Part shown: one piece after another, positions 31,648 to 40,068 of the stretch
How positions within the stretch are numbered: position 1 is the first letter of the stretch
How the letters are laid out: each line of letters begins with the position of its first letter
Source of the DNA: an uncultured Collinsella sp.
GTDB taxonomy: Bacteria; Actinomycetota; Coriobacteriia; Coriobacteriales; Coriobacteriaceae
Direction: 5' to 3'
Assembly (NCBI GenBank): GCA_900540935.1
Contig: UQHW01000019.1
Span: 1-40,898, forward strand
DNA: 40,898 nucleotides
The notes under the pieces: generated by a model
Told to the model about the DNA's origin: nothing
The model's database searches: none
What the model saw: the letters and a program-made list of their open reading frames with translations, nothing else
Position numbers and translations under genes: made by a program

Positions 31648-32097
31648 TCAGACGTCCGCATCGACATCGTCAGATTCCACTGTAAACGCCGGATCGGTGC
31701 TCACCAGATAAAATCGGGTCACCTTAGTATTTCTAATTAGGTAAATCTGCCCCTGATTGCGTCGGCGCGATATATACGCAACGTGAATCGTGCCGAATTC
31801 TTCGCCGTTTTCCTTCTTTAATATCAGGATGTTGGGGTCATCCGTACGCTTAAACTGCCCGTCAACGCAGCTGCCGTCTTTGTCGACCAGTTGCCACCGA
31901 TGGTTATCCTCTTCAAGAAAGGCCAGGGTTTCCAGACTCGTCTTGTCGTCCCGATAGTAACCGTCAATGGCAAACCCTTCGGAAGCGCATTCCTGCATAT
32001 AGGACGTTTCCCGGCTTATAGCAAACAGCCCTGTAGCGCCCAGGAGCACAGCCAGGCAGACCACTGCAAGGGTTATCGAAATAGCACGGCGACCCAT
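31648..32097 (-). CDS. Hypothetical small membrane-anchored protein
   Basis: A 149-residue protein. MGRR is followed by one hydrophobic helix (about 5-28, ISITLAVVCLAVLLGATGLF). The remainder is hydrophilic and probably extracytoplasmic (EDNHRWQLVDKDGSCVDGQF, TIHVAYISRRRNQGQIYLI). No lipobox cysteine is visible, so an N-terminal anchor rather than a lipoprotein is expected. Composition is AT-richer than in neighbouring genes, which hints at recent acquisition. I do not recognise a family. Confidence 0.65.
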   Translation of the reverse strand: MGRRAISITLAVVCLAVLLGATGLFAISRETSYMQECASEGFAIDGYYRDDKTSLETLAFLEEDNHRWQLVDKDGSCVDGQFKRTDDPNILILKKENGEEFGTIHVAYISRRRNQGQIYLIRNTKVTRFYLVSTDPAFTVESDDVDADV

Positions 32098-32287
32098 GTT
32101 AGCCCAACCGATAGTTGTTTAACGGAGCGCGAAACATACCTGGAACCTCCGATATCAGGGGGAACGTCGCCAGCAGGCTGACGACAACTATATGTTTCTA
32201 ACATCAAACCATATGGCTGCCACTCGCGGAGGGGGCATCGGCGAACGGCGTGTTTTCATACTCCATTGGTCAAACCTAAGCGCGGCC
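32098..32287. other. Gap between small anchored protein and sulfotransferase remnant
   Basis: No gene is supported. The DNA is AT-richer than the neighbours and could hold the promoter of the small anchored protein gene; I cannot place it precisely. Confidence 0.35.
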
Positions 32288-32795
32288 CTACAGATCGTAC
32301 TTGTACACGCGATAGATGTACTTTTCGGCTTCCATCTCAAAGGTAGCGATGGGTAGACCATACCGATCGTACTCGGTAAAGGTCTTGGCCTGGCCCGATG
32401 CCACGAGCATGCTATTTGAATCGCCAACGCGCTGCGCACTGCTCACATAGCCCGAAAACGGCACGGCGATCTGGTCCTCAAGTTCGTAGGTGCGCGCCGC
32501 CTCGTCCACTGTAAAGATGCGCCCAAACGAATGCGTGCCCTTGTTGTAGTCGGTCACCACCGCGGCGCCCAGCTGGCCCCAGTCGAACTTGGGATAGCTC
32601 TCAGCCGCACCAAAGTTGTTGTCGTACAGCAGCACCTGGTAGCGACCGGTCGTTGCCATGTCAGAACTCGGCAGATACGTCACGCTGTGCTGGCCCGCGT
32701 TGAGCGAAAAATCGCCCTGGGCCTGCAGCAACTTGTCCTCAAAGCCCGAGCCGGCCCATTGCCACTCCTTTCTATTTCTGGATCCATCTTCTCAC
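32288..32795 (-). pseudogene. Remnant of an arylsulfotransferase (AssT-type), 3' part only
   Basis: The frame after a TGA near 32796 encodes about 165 residues without a proper start. It contains KEWQWAGSGFEDKLLQAQGD, then LNAGQHSVTYLPSSDMATTG and RYQVLLYDNNFGA. It ends with FEMEAEKYIYRVYKYDL. This resembles the C-terminal blades of bacterial arylsulfate sulfotransferases, whose full length is around 500-600 residues with an N-terminal signal. The missing front half and the internal Met as only ATG suggest a decayed gene. The junction lies next to the terminator of the downstream-oriented dehydrogenase. Family assignment is moderate. Confidence 0.55.
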
Positions 32796-32804
32796 TGTTG
32801 GCGG

Positions 32805-32847
32805 ACGAAAATGATCCGTTTTCCTCCGTCCCCGAGAGGTCATTTTT
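32805..32847 (-). terminator. Probable terminator of the 3-hydroxyacyl-CoA dehydrogenase gene
   Basis: On the minus strand AAAATGACC pairs with GGATCATTTT (one bulge) across the loop CTCTCGGGGACGGAGG-type. It overlaps the stop codon. Confidence 0.5.
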
Positions 32848-33806
32848 TAGTACTTGAAGAAGCCCTCGCCCGAGCTTTCGCCCAGCTTGCCTTCGTCGAG
32901 CATCTTCTTGAGGACGGACGCCATAGCCTTAAAGTTGTAGGGCATCATCATCTTTTTGAGCAACGGGCTCACCAGGCCCGGGACCTTCTGATACTGCATA
33001 ACGATGTTGTAGGCCGTCTGAATACCCACGGTGTCGAATACGCGGAATGGGCCCTTGGGAGCGCCAGTGCCGCGCGTCCATGCGAGGTCGATACTCTTGG
33101 GGTCGCTGACGCCCGAGACATACAGGTCAAGGCCCGAGAGCAGCCACGGCACCAGCATGGAATTGAGCAGGTAGCCGTTCTTTTCCTTGTTGACGGGAAG
33201 CGCCAGCATGCGAATGTCGTTGGCGAAGTCGACGAGCTCGTCGAAGTAGCGCTTGTCGGTTTGGTCCTGTGCCATGACCTCGGTCATGTTGTTCTTCCAG
33301 ATGGAGTTGGCAAAGTGCAGCGACAGGTACTTCTCGGGGCGACCAGTGTACTTGGCAAAGGTGCTCGGCAGCAGCGTGGAAGAGTTTGTGACGATGACGG
33401 TCTTTTGCGGCAGAACCGGGGCGAGCTTCTTGTAGAAGTCGATCTTTGCCTGTGTGTCCTCGGCCATAGACTCGATGACCAAGTCGGCGTCGGCAACGGC
33501 CTTGGCGAGGTCGAGCTCCAACTTGAGTGTGGAGTAGGCACGCTCAACGGCGGCGAGCGCCGCCTCCCTGTCGAAGGTCTGGTCGCTATCGGCGATACCG
33601 GCACACCACTCGCCCGTACCGTCCGCCATACCCTCGATTGCCGCGATGTACTCCTCGCGCACATGATCGATCTTGGGCTGGGTGCGGCCGATGCTGCCCT
33701 CGCTGCGCAGCCAAATCGTTACATCAAAGCCGCAGTAGGCAGCCTGAAAGGCAATCTGGCTTCCTAACACGCCGCCGCCGGCAACACAAACGGTCTTGTA
33801 GCTCAT
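32847..33806 (-). CDS. 3-hydroxyacyl-CoA dehydrogenase family protein
   Basis: A 319-residue NAD-dependent dehydrogenase. The Rossmann start VCVAGGGVLGSQIAFQAAYCG and the acidic DADLVIESMAEDTQAKIDFYKKL match the family. VIVTNSSTLLPS precedes HFANSIWKNNMTEVM, where the catalytic His is kept but the usual HFFNP context is changed. The C-terminal domain carries GESSGEGFFKY at its end. It probably oxidises or reduces a 3-hydroxyacyl-CoA such as 3-hydroxybutyryl-CoA. Adjacent to the giant dehydratase/activase gene on the same strand, it could act in the same acyl-CoA route, but about 415 bp separate them. A GAGAGGA lies about nine bases before ATG. Confidence 0.85.
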   Translation of the reverse strand: MSYKTVCVAGGGVLGSQIAFQAAYCGFDVTIWLRSEGSIGRTQPKIDHVREEYIAAIEGMADGTGEWCAGIADSDQTFDREAALAAVERAYSTLKLELDLAKAVADADLVIESMAEDTQAKIDFYKKLAPVLPQKTVIVTNSSTLLPSTFAKYTGRPEKYLSLHFANSIWKNNMTEVMAQDQTDKRYFDELVDFANDIRMLALPVNKEKNGYLLNSMLVPWLLSGLDLYVSGVSDPKSIDLAWTRGTGAPKGPFRVFDTVGIQTAYNIVMQYQKVPGLVSPLLKKMMMPYNFKAMASVLKKMLDEGKLGESSGEGFFKY

Positions 33807-33975
33807 AGGAACAGTCCTCTCTTACGTAATTCCATAGATGTGTATTTATTCAACCGTAAGGGGACTGCACGCTGGGGGTGGGTTCTATAAACGGACGGTA
33901 ATTTGCGGCGAACGGCTACATCTGTTCATTAACTCTCGATTTTGAGGGCATTTTTCGACGCTACTGAACCGCTGT
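33807..33975. other. Upstream region of the dehydrogenase gene
   Basis: No gene is visible. On the minus strand TTACGG and TATGGA with a 17-bp spacer near 33825-33860 could be its promoter. Confidence 0.35.
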
Positions 33976-34105
33976 TTTCGGAAGTGCGGGGAAAAATCGG
34001 GGTTCGCCGACCAGACCGGCCTTTTTTACAACAAAACCGCAGGTCGTGAGAGTCTAAAAAGGCGGTGTGCTCAGGAGGTTCGCGTTTTTTCCCGCACTTC
34101 CGAAA
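33976..34105. repeat. Inverted-repeat element upstream of the dehydrogenase
   Basis: The ends are 21-bp inverted repeats with one mismatch (33976-33996 and 34085-34105, core CGGAAGTGCGGG). An inner inverted repeat GCCTTTTTTA / TAAAAAGGC (34019-34028 and 34055-34063) lies inside. The 130-bp unit contains no coding frame. It has the architecture of a MITE or a stable RNA hairpin. Confidence 0.6.
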
Positions 34106-34156
34106 TTCGAGTGCACAGAAGGCTGCGACAAAACGATTTACGCAACATATGTCCAG

Positions 34157-34194
34157 CAAAAACGGGTGGTAGCCGGTACGACTACCACCCGTTT
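34157..34194 (-). terminator. Terminator of the activase/dehydratase operon
   Basis: AAACGGGTGGTAG and CTACCACCCGTTT form a perfect 13-bp stem with a nine-base loop. TTTG follows on the minus strand. It lies about 30 bp after the stop. Confidence 0.9.
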
Positions 34195-34222
34195 GCCTCA
34201 TATCTAGCCCAAAGCAGGCCAG

Positions 34223-37200
34223 CTACTTCTTAATGCCGCGTCCCAGGCGCTCAGCGACCGACGCCACGGCGCTCTCATCGACCGAGCCGCAGCTCACGCA
34301 GCCATCGTGGGCACGCATCTGGCCAGTGACCTCGTCCATCGCGAGCGGCGCCACCTTCTCGAGCTTAAAGCCCTTGCCGGCGCGCATGTTTTCCTTGGCC
34401 ACGCTGATCATGAGCTTAATGCGGTTGAGCTGGTTGACCTCGGACGCACCGGGGTCGTAGTCCACCGCGACAATGTTGCTCTCGGGATGCTGGCGGCGCA
34501 GCTCCTTGATCACGGCCTTACCCACCACGTGGTTGGGCAGGCACGCGAAGGGCTGCGTGCAGATAATGTTGGGCGCACCGTGGTCAATCAGGTCGAGCAT
34601 CTCGGCCGTGAGCAGCCAGCCCTCGCCCATGTTGTTGCACACCGAAAGCACCGTGCGGGCCTTGTCAGCCATGGTACCGATGCGCTCGGGTGCCTCAAAG
34701 CGGCGGGACTTTTCGAGCATCTCCTCCACCGGCGTACGCATCCAGTCCACGAGCTTGATGAGCGCCTGCATGCCCGCACGCGTGGTAGCAGAGCTACCCA
34801 GCTCGTCCTTCTGCAGCTCGGCGTTGCTCATGGAGTACAGGAAGAAGTCGAGCAGGCCCGGTACCACGGCCTCGCAGCCCTCGCGCTCAATGACATCGAC
34901 CACGTGGTTGTTGGCCGTGGGATGGAACTTGACCAGGATCTCGCCAACCACGCCCACGCGCGGCTTGGTACCCTCGCCCACAAGCGGCATGGTGTCGAAC
35001 GCGCGGATGGCCTCGCGGCACAACTTGGTGTAGCTGTGCCTGTTGAACTTAGGCGCCAGCTTGCGGGCGCGCGCCATGTACTCCTCGTAGAGTGCGTTGG
35101 CGGCACCGGGCGTGGCCTCGTACGGGCGGCAACGATAGAGCATCTGCATCATGACGTCACCAAAGAGCACTGCGTAGACTGCCTGCTTAAGCAGTGCCGG
35201 CGTAATCTTAAAGCCGGGGTTGTCCTCACCGAGCGCCACGGCCGAAAGCGAGATCACCGGGATCTCGGGGTGGCCGCTCTCGCGCAGGGCCTTGCGGATG
35301 AGTGCGATGTAGTTGGTGGCACGGCAGCCGCCGCCGGTCTGGCTGATAACCACGGCCGTCTTGGACAGGTCGTACCGACCGCTCTCGATGGCCTCCATAA
35401 TCTGGCCCGTCACCAGGATCGACGGATAGCAAATGTCATTGTTCACGTAGCGCAAGCCAGCCTCGACGGCATCGTGGTCGGTCGAGGGCAGCAGCTCCAA
35501 GTTGTAGCCGGCACCGCGGAACACCTCTTTGACCAGGTCAAAGTGAATCGGCGCCATCTGCGGGCACAGGATGGTGTAGCCCTCGTCGCGCATCTGCTCG
35601 GTGAAGGGTACCTTGGGCCACGCGGTCGAGGCGCTCTCACGCTGCGCCTCGAACGTGTACTTGCGGCTCGCGAACGCGGGGGCATCCGTGGAGGGCGCCA
35701 CCGGCGCGGCATCGCCCTGCTCGTAGGCCTCGCCCGCGGCCGTGGCCTCGGCCAAGCGCTCGGCCTCCTGGTCCTTGAGCGCTGCCATGAGCGAGCGAAT
35801 ACGGATACGCGCGGCGCCCAAGTTGGACACCTCGTCAATCTTGAGCACGGTGTAGATCTTGCCGCTGGCCTCAAGGATTTCCTGCACCTGGTCGGTAGTC
35901 AGGGCATCGAGACCGCAGCCGAAGGAGTTGAGCTGGATCAGGTCCAGGTCGTTGCGCATCGTCACAAAGCGGGCGACGGCGTACAGGCGGCTGTGGTACA
36001 TCCACTGGTCGACGACGCGAATCGGACGCTCGGGCTTTACCAGGTGCGCGAGCGAATCCTCGGTAAAGACCGCAAAGCCAAAGCTCGAGATAAGCTCGGG
36101 CAGGGCGTGGTTGATCTCGGGGTCGTTATGGTAGGGACGGCCGGCGAGCACAATGCCGTGGCCGCCGTGGTCCTCGACCCACTTAAGAGCCTCCTCGCCC
36201 ATGGTCTGGATGTCCTCGTGGAAACGCGCATCGGCCTCGTAGGCGGCGTTGACGGCGGCATCGACCTCGGAACGCGTGATCTTGGGTCCACGCACACGAC
36301 CGCGACCGGCCTCAGCATCGGCCACACGGTCGACGGCGAGCACCTGGTACAGACGGCGCTTGAGCTCGGTCTTGTCGTGATAGGGCACAAACGGGTACAG
36401 GAACTCGATGTTCTGCTCGCGAATCTCGTCGATATTGAGCGCCAGCGCCGTGGGGTAGCTCATGACAATGGGGCAGTTGTAACAGTTGCCGGCGGTCGGA
36501 TCCTCCTTGCGCTCCCAGCGCACGCACGGCATCCAGATAAAGTCGACATCGCGGTCGATAAGGTTCATCACGTGGCCGTGGCTCATCTTGGCCGGATAGC
36601 ACACGCTCTCGGACGGCATGGACTCGATGCCCGCCCGGTAGGTCTTCTTGCTCGACTGGTCGGACAGCTGCACGCTAAAGCCCAGGCGCGTAAAGAACGC
36701 GTGCCAGAAGGGGTAGTTCTCGTACATGTTGAGCGCACGGGGGATGCCGACGGTGCCGCGCGGGGCCTCGTCGGGGCTCAGGATCTCGCGGTTAAAGAGC
36801 AGCTCGTTTTTCTTTTTGAAGAGGTTGGGGGCCTCAGTCTTCTGCTTTTTGTGGCCAGCGCCCTTCTCGCAGCGGTTGCCGGTAATGAAGCGCCTGCCGC
36901 CGCCAAAGTCGTTGACGGTAAGCTGGCAGTTGTTAGAGCAACGGCCGCAGCGGACATGCTTTTGCGTCACGGTGAGGTGCGCGATGTCCTCGGCCGAAAG
37001 AATGGTCGAAGTGCCGTCGGCACCGGCGCGATCGCGGGCGAGCAGGGCCGCACCGTAGGCGCCCATGCAGCCGGCGATGTCGGGACGTACGGCATGAACG
37101 CCGGTGAGCTGCTCAAACGCGCGCAGCGTGGCATCGGACATAAAGGTGCCGCCCTGGACGATCACCTGGCTGCCGATCTCCTTGGGGTCGCGCAGCTTAA

Positions 37201-39004
37201 TGACCTTGAAGAGGGCATTCTTGATGACGGAATAGGACAGGCCGGCCGCGATGTCGCCCACCGTGGCGCCTTCCTTTTGCGCCTGCTTGACGCGCGAGTT
37301 CATAAAGACCGTGCAGCGGCTGCCCAAATCAACCGGGGCCTTGGCATGGATGGCAGCGTCGGCAAATGCGCGCACGTCCATGTTCATAGACACGGCGAAG
37401 CTCTCGATAAAGCTGCCGCAGCCCGACGAGCAGGCCTCGTTGAGCATGATGTGCTCGATGACGCCGTCCTTCACGCGCAGGCACTTCATGTCCTGGCCGC
37501 CGATGTCCAGAATGAACTCGACGCCGGGCAGGAACGCCTTGGCGCCGCGCAGGTGCGCGACGGTCTCAATCTCGCCGGAGTCGGCCTTGAGGGCCTCGAT
37601 GAGCAGTGCCTCGCCGTAGCCTGTGGTGGTCACGTGGCCGATGGTGCAGCCCGCGGGGATATGGTTGTAGAAATCGGCCATGATGACCTTGGCCGTACCC
37701 AGGATGTCGCCGTTGTTGTTGCCGTACCAGGTGTGCAGCAGCTGACCGTCCTCGCCCACGAGCGCGGCCTTCATGGTGGTGGAACCGGCATCGATGCCAA
37801 TGAACACACGGCCGGTGTAGCCTTCGAGCTTGCCTTTGGGGACGACCTCGGTGTCGTGGCGGGTCTTGAACTCGGCAAAATCCTCGTCGGTGGCAAAGAG
37901 CGGATCCAGGCGCTCGACCTCGGCACCCTGCGTGTCACCCAGGGCATCGATGGCCTCGATGAGCTGCGGGAACGTGCTGAGCTTGTTGGACTCGTGCGCC
38001 ATGGCGGCGCCGCTCGCCACAAACAGGTGAGCGTTTTGGGGCACGATGCGGTGCTCCTCGTCCAAGTTGAGCGTGAGGTAGAAGCGGTGGCGCAGCTCGG
38101 AGAGGTACTGCAGCGGGCCGCCCAGGAAGGCGACGTTGCCGCGGATAGGACGGCCGCACGCCAGGCCCGAGATAGTCTGGGTCACGACGGCCTGGAAGAT
38201 GGAGGCGGCCACGTCCTCGGGGCGGGCACCCTCGTTGAGCAGCGGCTGGACGTCGGTCTTGGCAAAGACGCCGCAGCGGCTGGCGATGGGATAGATGGTG
38301 GTGGCGTTGGCCGCGAGCTCGTTAAGGCCGCTGGCGTCGGTGTGCAGCAGAGTGGCCATCTGATCGATGAACGCGCCCGTACCGCCGGCGCAGGTGCCGT
38401 TCATGCGCTGCTCGATGCCGTTGTCGAAGTAGATGATCTTGGCGTCCTCGCCGCCCAGCTCGATGGCGACATCGGTGGCCGGGATGAGGGTCTCGACGGC
38501 GCGTTTGCTGGCGATGACCTCCTGGACAAACTCCAGGTCGAGCCACTGGGACAGCAGCAGGCCGCCCGAGCCGGTAATGGCGCAGGTCATCTGGGCCGTC
38601 GGCAGCACGGTCGCAGCACCCTCGAACAAGTCGCGGGCGCAGGCACGGACGTCGGTGTGGTGGCGCTGGTACTTGGCGTAGACGATCTGGTTGTCGTCAT
38701 TGAGCACGGCGAGCTTGACGGTGGTGGAGCCCACGTCGATGCCCAGGTGCAGGTTGCCGCGGGCGGCCTCGGGGTTGAAGATCGCGCCTTCGGGGGCGTG
38801 GGCGGCGGCTACGGGCTCAGCGGCGGTGGCGGGCTCGCTAGCGACGGACGTCTCCCCTGCCGCGTTCTTGGCATCGGCAACTGCCTCGGCAACTTTCTCG
38901 GCAGCTGCGGTCGCGGCCTTCTGCGCGGCATCCACCACGGCGGGCGCAGCCTCACGCGCGGCAGCGACCATACGGTCCTTAATGCCCTCGACGAGTTTGC
39001 TCAT
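34223..39004 (-). CDS. Fused acyl-CoA dehydratase activase / dehydratase-like protein (BadF-BadF-DUF2229-HgdB type)
   Basis: A 1593-residue multidomain protein. Residues 1-75 are an Ala-rich helical stretch. Two BadF/BcrA-type ASKHA ATPase domains follow: DVGSTTVKLAV near 90, with MNGTCAGGTGAF, and GIDAGSTTMKAALV in the second, with NEACSSGCGSFIES; the Cys residues fit the bridging 4Fe-4S cluster of activases. Then comes a Cys cluster HVRCGRCSNNCQ, a DUF2229 region (GIESMPSESVCYPAKMSHGH, NCYNCPIV) and an HgdB-like C-terminal part with DGCVSCG. By family it supplies low-potential electrons for 2-hydroxyacyl-CoA dehydration or related reductions, but the substrate is unknown. AGGAGA precedes ATG by four bases. 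It forms an operon with the TetR-type gene 11 bp upstream. Confidence 0.88.
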   Translation of the reverse strand: MSKLVEGIKDRMVAAAREAAPAVVDAAQKAATAAAEKVAEAVADAKNAAGETSVASEPATAAEPVAAAHAPEGAIFNPEAARGNLHLGIDVGSTTVKLAVLNDDNQIVYAKYQRHHTDVRACARDLFEGAATVLPTAQMTCAITGSGGLLLSQWLDLEFVQEVIASKRAVETLIPATDVAIELGGEDAKIIYFDNGIEQRMNGTCAGGTGAFIDQMATLLHTDASGLNELAANATTIYPIASRCGVFAKTDVQPLLNEGARPEDVAASIFQAVVTQTISGLACGRPIRGNVAFLGGPLQYLSELRHRFYLTLNLDEEHRIVPQNAHLFVASGAAMAHESNKLSTFPQLIEAIDALGDTQGAEVERLDPLFATDEDFAEFKTRHDTEVVPKGKLEGYTGRVFIGIDAGSTTMKAALVGEDGQLLHTWYGNNNGDILGTAKVIMADFYNHIPAGCTIGHVTTTGYGEALLIEALKADSGEIETVAHLRGAKAFLPGVEFILDIGGQDMKCLRVKDGVIEHIMLNEACSSGCGSFIESFAVSMNMDVRAFADAAIHAKAPVDLGSRCTVFMNSRVKQAQKEGATVGDIAAGLSYSVIKNALFKVIKLRDPKEIGSQVIVQGGTFMSDATLRAFEQLTGVHAVRPDIAGCMGAYGAALLARDRAGADGTSTILSAEDIAHLTVTQKHVRCGRCSNNCQLTVNDFGGGRRFITGNRCEKGAGHKKQKTEAPNLFKKKNELLFNREILSPDEAPRGTVGIPRALNMYENYPFWHAFFTRLGFSVQLSDQSSKKTYRAGIESMPSESVCYPAKMSHGHVMNLIDRDVDFIWMPCVRWERKEDPTAGNCYNCPIVMSYPTALALNIDEIREQNIEFLYPFVPYHDKTELKRRLYQVLAVDRVADAEAGRGRVRGPKITRSEVDAAVNAAYEADARFHEDIQTMGEEALKWVEDHGGHGIVLAGRPYHNDPEINHALPELISSFGFAVFTEDSLAHLVKPERPIRVVDQWMYHSRLYAVARFVTMRNDLDLIQLNSFGCGLDALTTDQVQEILEASGKIYTVLKIDEVSNLGAARIRIRSLMAALKDQEAERLAEATAAGEAYEQGDAAPVAPSTDAPAFASRKYTFEAQRESASTAWPKVPFTEQMRDEGYTILCPQMAPIHFDLVKEVFRGAGYNLELLPSTDHDAVEAGLRYVNNDICYPSILVTGQIMEAIESGRYDLSKTAVVISQTGGGCRATNYIALIRKALRESGHPEIPVISLSAVALGEDNPGFKITPALLKQAVYAVLFGDVMMQMLYRCRPYEATPGAANALYEEYMARARKLAPKFNRHSYTKLCREAIRAFDTMPLVGEGTKPRVGVVGEILVKFHPTANNHVVDVIEREGCEAVVPGLLDFFLYSMSNAELQKDELGSSATTRAGMQALIKLVDWMRTPVEEMLEKSRRFEAPERIGTMADKARTVLSVCNNMGEGWLLTAEMLDLIDHGAPNIICTQPFACLPNHVVGKAVIKELRRQHPESNIVAVDYDPGASEVNQLNRIKLMISVAKENMRAGKGFKLEKVAPLAMDEVTGQMRAHDGCVSCGSVDESAVASVAERLGRGIKK

Positions 39005-39015
39005 TGTCTCTCCTC

Positions 39016-39726
39016 TTAGTTGTTGGACTCGACGGCTGCGGTGGTGTCGGCCGCGTCCTCGAGCTGCAGGTTCAATAGCTTCATGCCGTATTCCGGCACG
39101 TTGATATCGATGGGTTGGCCATACAGGTCACCAGGGCGCACAAAAGCGAGCACCGTCATAATGCGCGCCATGGCCTCGGGCGATTCGGTGAGCCCGCGCT
39201 CAAACCAGCGCTGAATCATGCCGACCTCGGCACTCACGACATAGGTGACGTAGTAGTCAAAGAACGTGCCCAGCGCCAGGCCCAAAATGCCCGTCTGCGC
39301 ACGCGGCACCACAGCCTCACGCGCGGTGTCGATGATCCTTTTAATGAAGGCCTGGTCGCCGCCCGGACCCAGCAGCGCACCGATTAAGTCGCGGTTGGCC
39401 GCAAGATAACGCAGCAGCTCAACCGAACCGGGCGCCGGCTCGAGCTCATCAATGTTGTGATAGAGATCGGGCAGCTGAGCTGCAGTGATGAGCTCAATGC
39501 GCTCATGGATCTCGGCCAGCAAGCCGTCCTCGATTTGATTGATAAAGTCGGGAATATCGCGGTAGTGCGAATAGAACGTGCGGCGCGTAAGGCCAGCGCG
39601 CTCGGTGAGCGACGCGACATTAATGCGCGAAAGGTCTCCGCTTTCGGCAAGCTCGCTGGCAAGCGCCTGGCGAAGGGCACGCTGCGAGCGAAGGGACCGG
39701 CGATCGCATTTCTCGAGCTGGGACAA
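39016..39726 (-). CDS. TetR/AcrR family transcriptional regulator
   Basis: A 236-residue regulator. An N-terminal helix-turn-helix domain (about 12-60, INVASLTERAGLTRRTFYSHY) is followed by a helical ligand domain with TFFDYYVTYVVSAEVGMIQRWF, close to the TetR_C type of acyl-CoA-related or DhaS-like regulators. The start is TTG at 39726, five bases after AGGAGG. It directly precedes the giant activase/dehydratase gene (11 bp gap), so it very likely controls that gene and itself. Two dyad-symmetric sites lie just upstream. The inducer is not deducible. Confidence 0.9.
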   Translation of the reverse strand: MSQLEKCDRRSLRSQRALRQALASELAESGDLSRINVASLTERAGLTRRTFYSHYRDIPDFINQIEDGLLAEIHERIELITAAQLPDLYHNIDELEPAPGSVELLRYLAANRDLIGALLGPGGDQAFIKRIIDTAREAVVPRAQTGILGLALGTFFDYYVTYVVSAEVGMIQRWFERGLTESPEAMARIMTVLAFVRPGDLYGQPIDINVPEYGMKLLNLQLEDAADTTAAVESNN

Positions 39727-39747
39727 GCGTCCTCCTTGTTACTCAGC

Positions 39748-39790
39748 CTGTGCGCTATTGCACAGTGCGAGTATTATTGCACACCGTGTG
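39748..39790 (-). promoter_or_regulatory. Two dyad operators upstream of the TetR gene
   Basis: CTGTGC-GCTATT-GCACAG (39748-39765) is a perfect inverted repeat. CACAC-C-GTGTG (39780-39790) is a second one. TATTGCAC occurs twice, once in each. They lie 22-65 bp upstream of the TTG start, where autoregulatory TetR operators are expected. A TTGATA-like -35 lies nearby, with no clear -10. Confidence 0.6.
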
Positions 39791-39827
39791 TATCAACACG
39801 TAAAGGCAATATTTGGGATGTGGCGAA

Positions 39828-39849
39828 GGGACAGTCCCGTTGTCACAAC
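39828..39849. repeat. REP-like double palindrome
   Basis: GGGAC-A-GTCCC (39828-39838) is followed directly by GTTG-TCA-CAAC (39839-39849). The GGGACAGTCCC core is common in REP-type units. It sits between the TetR operators and the orphan RNA promoter. Confidence 0.55.
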
Positions 39850-39878
39850 CCACCTGGCTTTTGGAGCGGCATTACCGA

Positions 39879-39907
39879 TTGTCCAAAATGTCATTCGTGG
39901 GTAGAAT
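39879..39907 (+). promoter_or_regulatory. Sigma-70-type promoter for the orphan RNA
   Basis: TTGTCC (39879-39884), a 17-bp spacer and TAGAAT (39902-39907) form a good promoter on the plus strand. Transcription would start near 39914. No ribosome binding site or reading frame follows. Confidence 0.65.
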
Positions 39908-39913
39908 AATGTC

Positions 39914-40060
39914 GACGGCAGCCCAAGTTCTGCAAAGCTGGGCAGCGCCGTTGTTTGCATTAGGGGGTCAACGCCTTAGCGGCGGCGACCCCTTCAATAT
40001 GAGAAAGCCATTGTCAATAGGCGTGTTTGTTCGAGCCCGGTTTAAAACCGGGCTTTTTCG
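39914..40060 (+). ncRNA. Candidate small structured RNA
   Basis: Between the promoter and a strong terminator lie about 147 bp without a convincing reading frame. Hairpin 1 pairs ACGGC-AGCCC with TGGGC...GCCGT (about 39914-39953). Hairpin 2 pairs GGGGTC with GACCCC and has an inner GCC/GGC step (about 39964-39992). A short GCC/GGC hairpin lies near 40008-40024. The end is AGCCCGGTT-TAA-AACCGGGCT (40034-40054) followed by TTTTT. It is not a tRNA, 6S, SRP or tmRNA by inspection. The Rfam motif named Collinsella-1 is a natural comparison, but I cannot run it. Confidence 0.6.
40034..40058 (+). terminator. Rho-independent terminator of the orphan RNA
   Basis: AGCCCGGTT and AACCGGGCT form a perfect 9-bp stem with a TAA loop, followed by TTTTT. 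Confidence 0.9.
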
Positions 40061-40068
40061 TTTCCCGT

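Noticed and set aside
34307..39019. A 1570-codon open frame opposite the activase/dehydratase gene
   Set aside because: It is a complementary shadow of a gene with clear domains and lacks any recognisable motif or ribosome binding site.
39914..40060. 6S, SRP, tmRNA or tRNA identity for the orphan RNA
   Set aside because: There is no closing long stem with central bubble (6S), no SRP loop motif, no tRNA arms and no tag frame.
39914..40060. The orphan RNA as the IS110 bridge RNA
   Set aside because: It is on the opposite strand to the transposase, outside the bracketing inverted repeat, and has its own promoter and terminator.
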